Both the position numbers and the translations under genes were made by a program. From Leptolyngbya subtilissima AS-A7 (GTDB taxonomy: Bacteria > Cyanobacteriota > Cyanobacteriia > Phormidesmidales > Phormidesmidaceae), in contig NZ_JAMPKY010000012.1 of assembly GCF_039962255.1 (NCBI RefSeq), positions 62,001 to 126,000 of the forward strand: 64,000 nucleotides of DNA. The letters are read 5' to 3'. Positions within the stretch are counted from its first letter, which is position 1. Each line of letters begins with the position of its first letter. The notes beneath the pieces are model-generated. The model was not told the DNA's origin and searched no databases. It saw only the letters and a list, made by a program, of their open reading frames with translations. Shown one piece after another: positions 63,454 to 64,000 of this stretch.

Positions 63454-64000
63454 ATGCGTGTCTGGGCTCTAGCATCATGCAGCGGGCTACTGGCTTTGGC
63501 GGCCTGTAGCGCCGAACAATCCAGCTCTCCTAACCCGAGCGCGGCTCCCCCTGATGGGGACGCCGCCGAAATCAAGGCTCAACCAGGGCTCACAGCCACG
63601 GCTTCTAGCCCCATGGCCCGCCCCGAAGTGCGCCCTCGCCAGGTCATCCAAGGCAGCTATCGCCTCAACCCAGCGGGCACAGCCTCTAGCACAGCTAGGA
63701 GCAATGGCGAAACTATCCCCCAAGCGGCAGCCCTGCGCGATCGGCTACAGCGCCTGCGAGGCCAACAGGGTGCTCGTCTATCGCCATCGACCTCGCTGGT
63801 GAACGCTCCCCAGCCCGCAGCTTTGGCCCGGCCGAATCTCTCTCAGCCCAAGGCAGAGGTTGCGGAAAACCCAGCTTTTAACGTTACCCAGGGCAACACC
63901 TTCAGCACCCAGGGGATCGCCCCTCTGCCCACGCCCTCCCAGCCTACGCCCATTGCCCCCGAGGCAAACTCTTCCGCCGTCAATGCTCCCGGCTTTAGCA
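63454..64000 (+). CDS. Lipoprotein, N-terminal part (continues beyond window), low complexity
   Basis: From ATG 63454 the frame runs open to the window end, at least 182 residues. The N terminus is a lipoprotein signal (RVWALASCSGLLALAACSAE, lipobox LAAC). After it the sequence is rich in Pro, Ser, Ala and Gln (SSSPNPSAAPPDG, TASSTARSNGETIPQ, LQRLRGQQGARLSPSTS), without a domain that I recognise. It probably anchors a longer cell-envelope protein whose domain lies beyond the edge. Confidence 0.75.
   Translation, partial: MRVWALASCSGLLALAACSAEQSSSPNPSAAPPDGDAAEIKAQPGLTATASSPMARPEVRPRQVIQGSYRLNPAGTASSTARSNGETIPQAAALRDRLQRLRGQQGARLSPSTSLVNAPQPAALARPNLSQPKAEVAENPAFNVTQGNTFSTQGIAPLPTPSQPTPIAPEANSSAVNAPGFS

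Overview
The window is chromosomal DNA from a cyanobacterium, most likely a filamentous Leptolyngbya/Nodosilinea-type lineage (the genus is inferred). The evidence is form IB Rubisco in the order rbcL-rbcX-rbcS, the PSII genes psbO and psbX, ycf66, two bilin lyases of the CpcS/CpeS fold, ictB, and many copies of the HIP1 octamer GCGATCGC. Most of it is a core, gene-dense, fairly GC-rich genome. There is no phage, intact insertion sequence, CRISPR array or rRNA. One tRNA, Leu(GAG), is present.

Region by region. 1-5.7 kb: the 3' end of a flavoprotein, a leftover piece of a hexapeptide-repeat (gamma-carbonic-anhydrase-like) gene, a GDSL esterase lipoprotein, a GXWXG/DUF4334 protein, a membrane-anchored ABM protein and a family-10-like glycosyl hydrolase. 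6-12 kb: psbO, a histidine phosphatase lipoprotein, a broken Uma2 gene and the rbcL-rbcX-rbcS operon with a strong terminator and a long leader. 12-18.4 kb: a stand-alone seven-repeat propeller, a cyclase-family protein, two divergent bilin lyases and the rpmG-rpsR-RNase R block. 18.5-31 kb: an MFS transporter, bolA-grxD, a subtilisin with a P domain, an alpha/beta hydrolase, gatA, a Bax-inhibitor-1 protein, pgi and a cNMP-binding protein. 31-36 kb: mscL, ssb and mreBCD. 36-42 kb: a minus-strand run CobW - Rieske lipoprotein - HIT - dtd, then tag, an orphan SMI1/KNR4 protein and an adenylate-kinase/thioredoxin fusion. 42-50.5 kb: unknown membrane proteins, ycf66, psbX, yggT, accC, tRNA-Leu, DUF554, DUF362 and a C-terminal processing protease. 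50.7-64 kb: hemC, a TPR / TIGR03792 / kinase-like / zinc-ribbon run, the alpha-E and ATP-grasp pair, an EF-hand transaldolase, ictB, an SRPBCC protein, a HugZ-like protein, a DMT exporter and the start of a lipoprotein.

Functionally the window is mostly photosynthetic carbon metabolism and housekeeping: Rubisco and its chaperone, ictB, Pgi and transaldolase for sugar phosphates, AccC for lipids, HemC for tetrapyrroles, lyases for phycobilisomes, and MreBCD for cell shape. I found no convincing new multigene system. The best leads are single proteins and sites: the adenylate kinase-thioredoxin fusion with an altered P-loop, the EF-hand transaldolase, the free-standing Reg_prop propeller, the kinase-like gene in its small operon, the dyad upstream of rbcL, and several families of dispersed short repeats and hairpins between genes.
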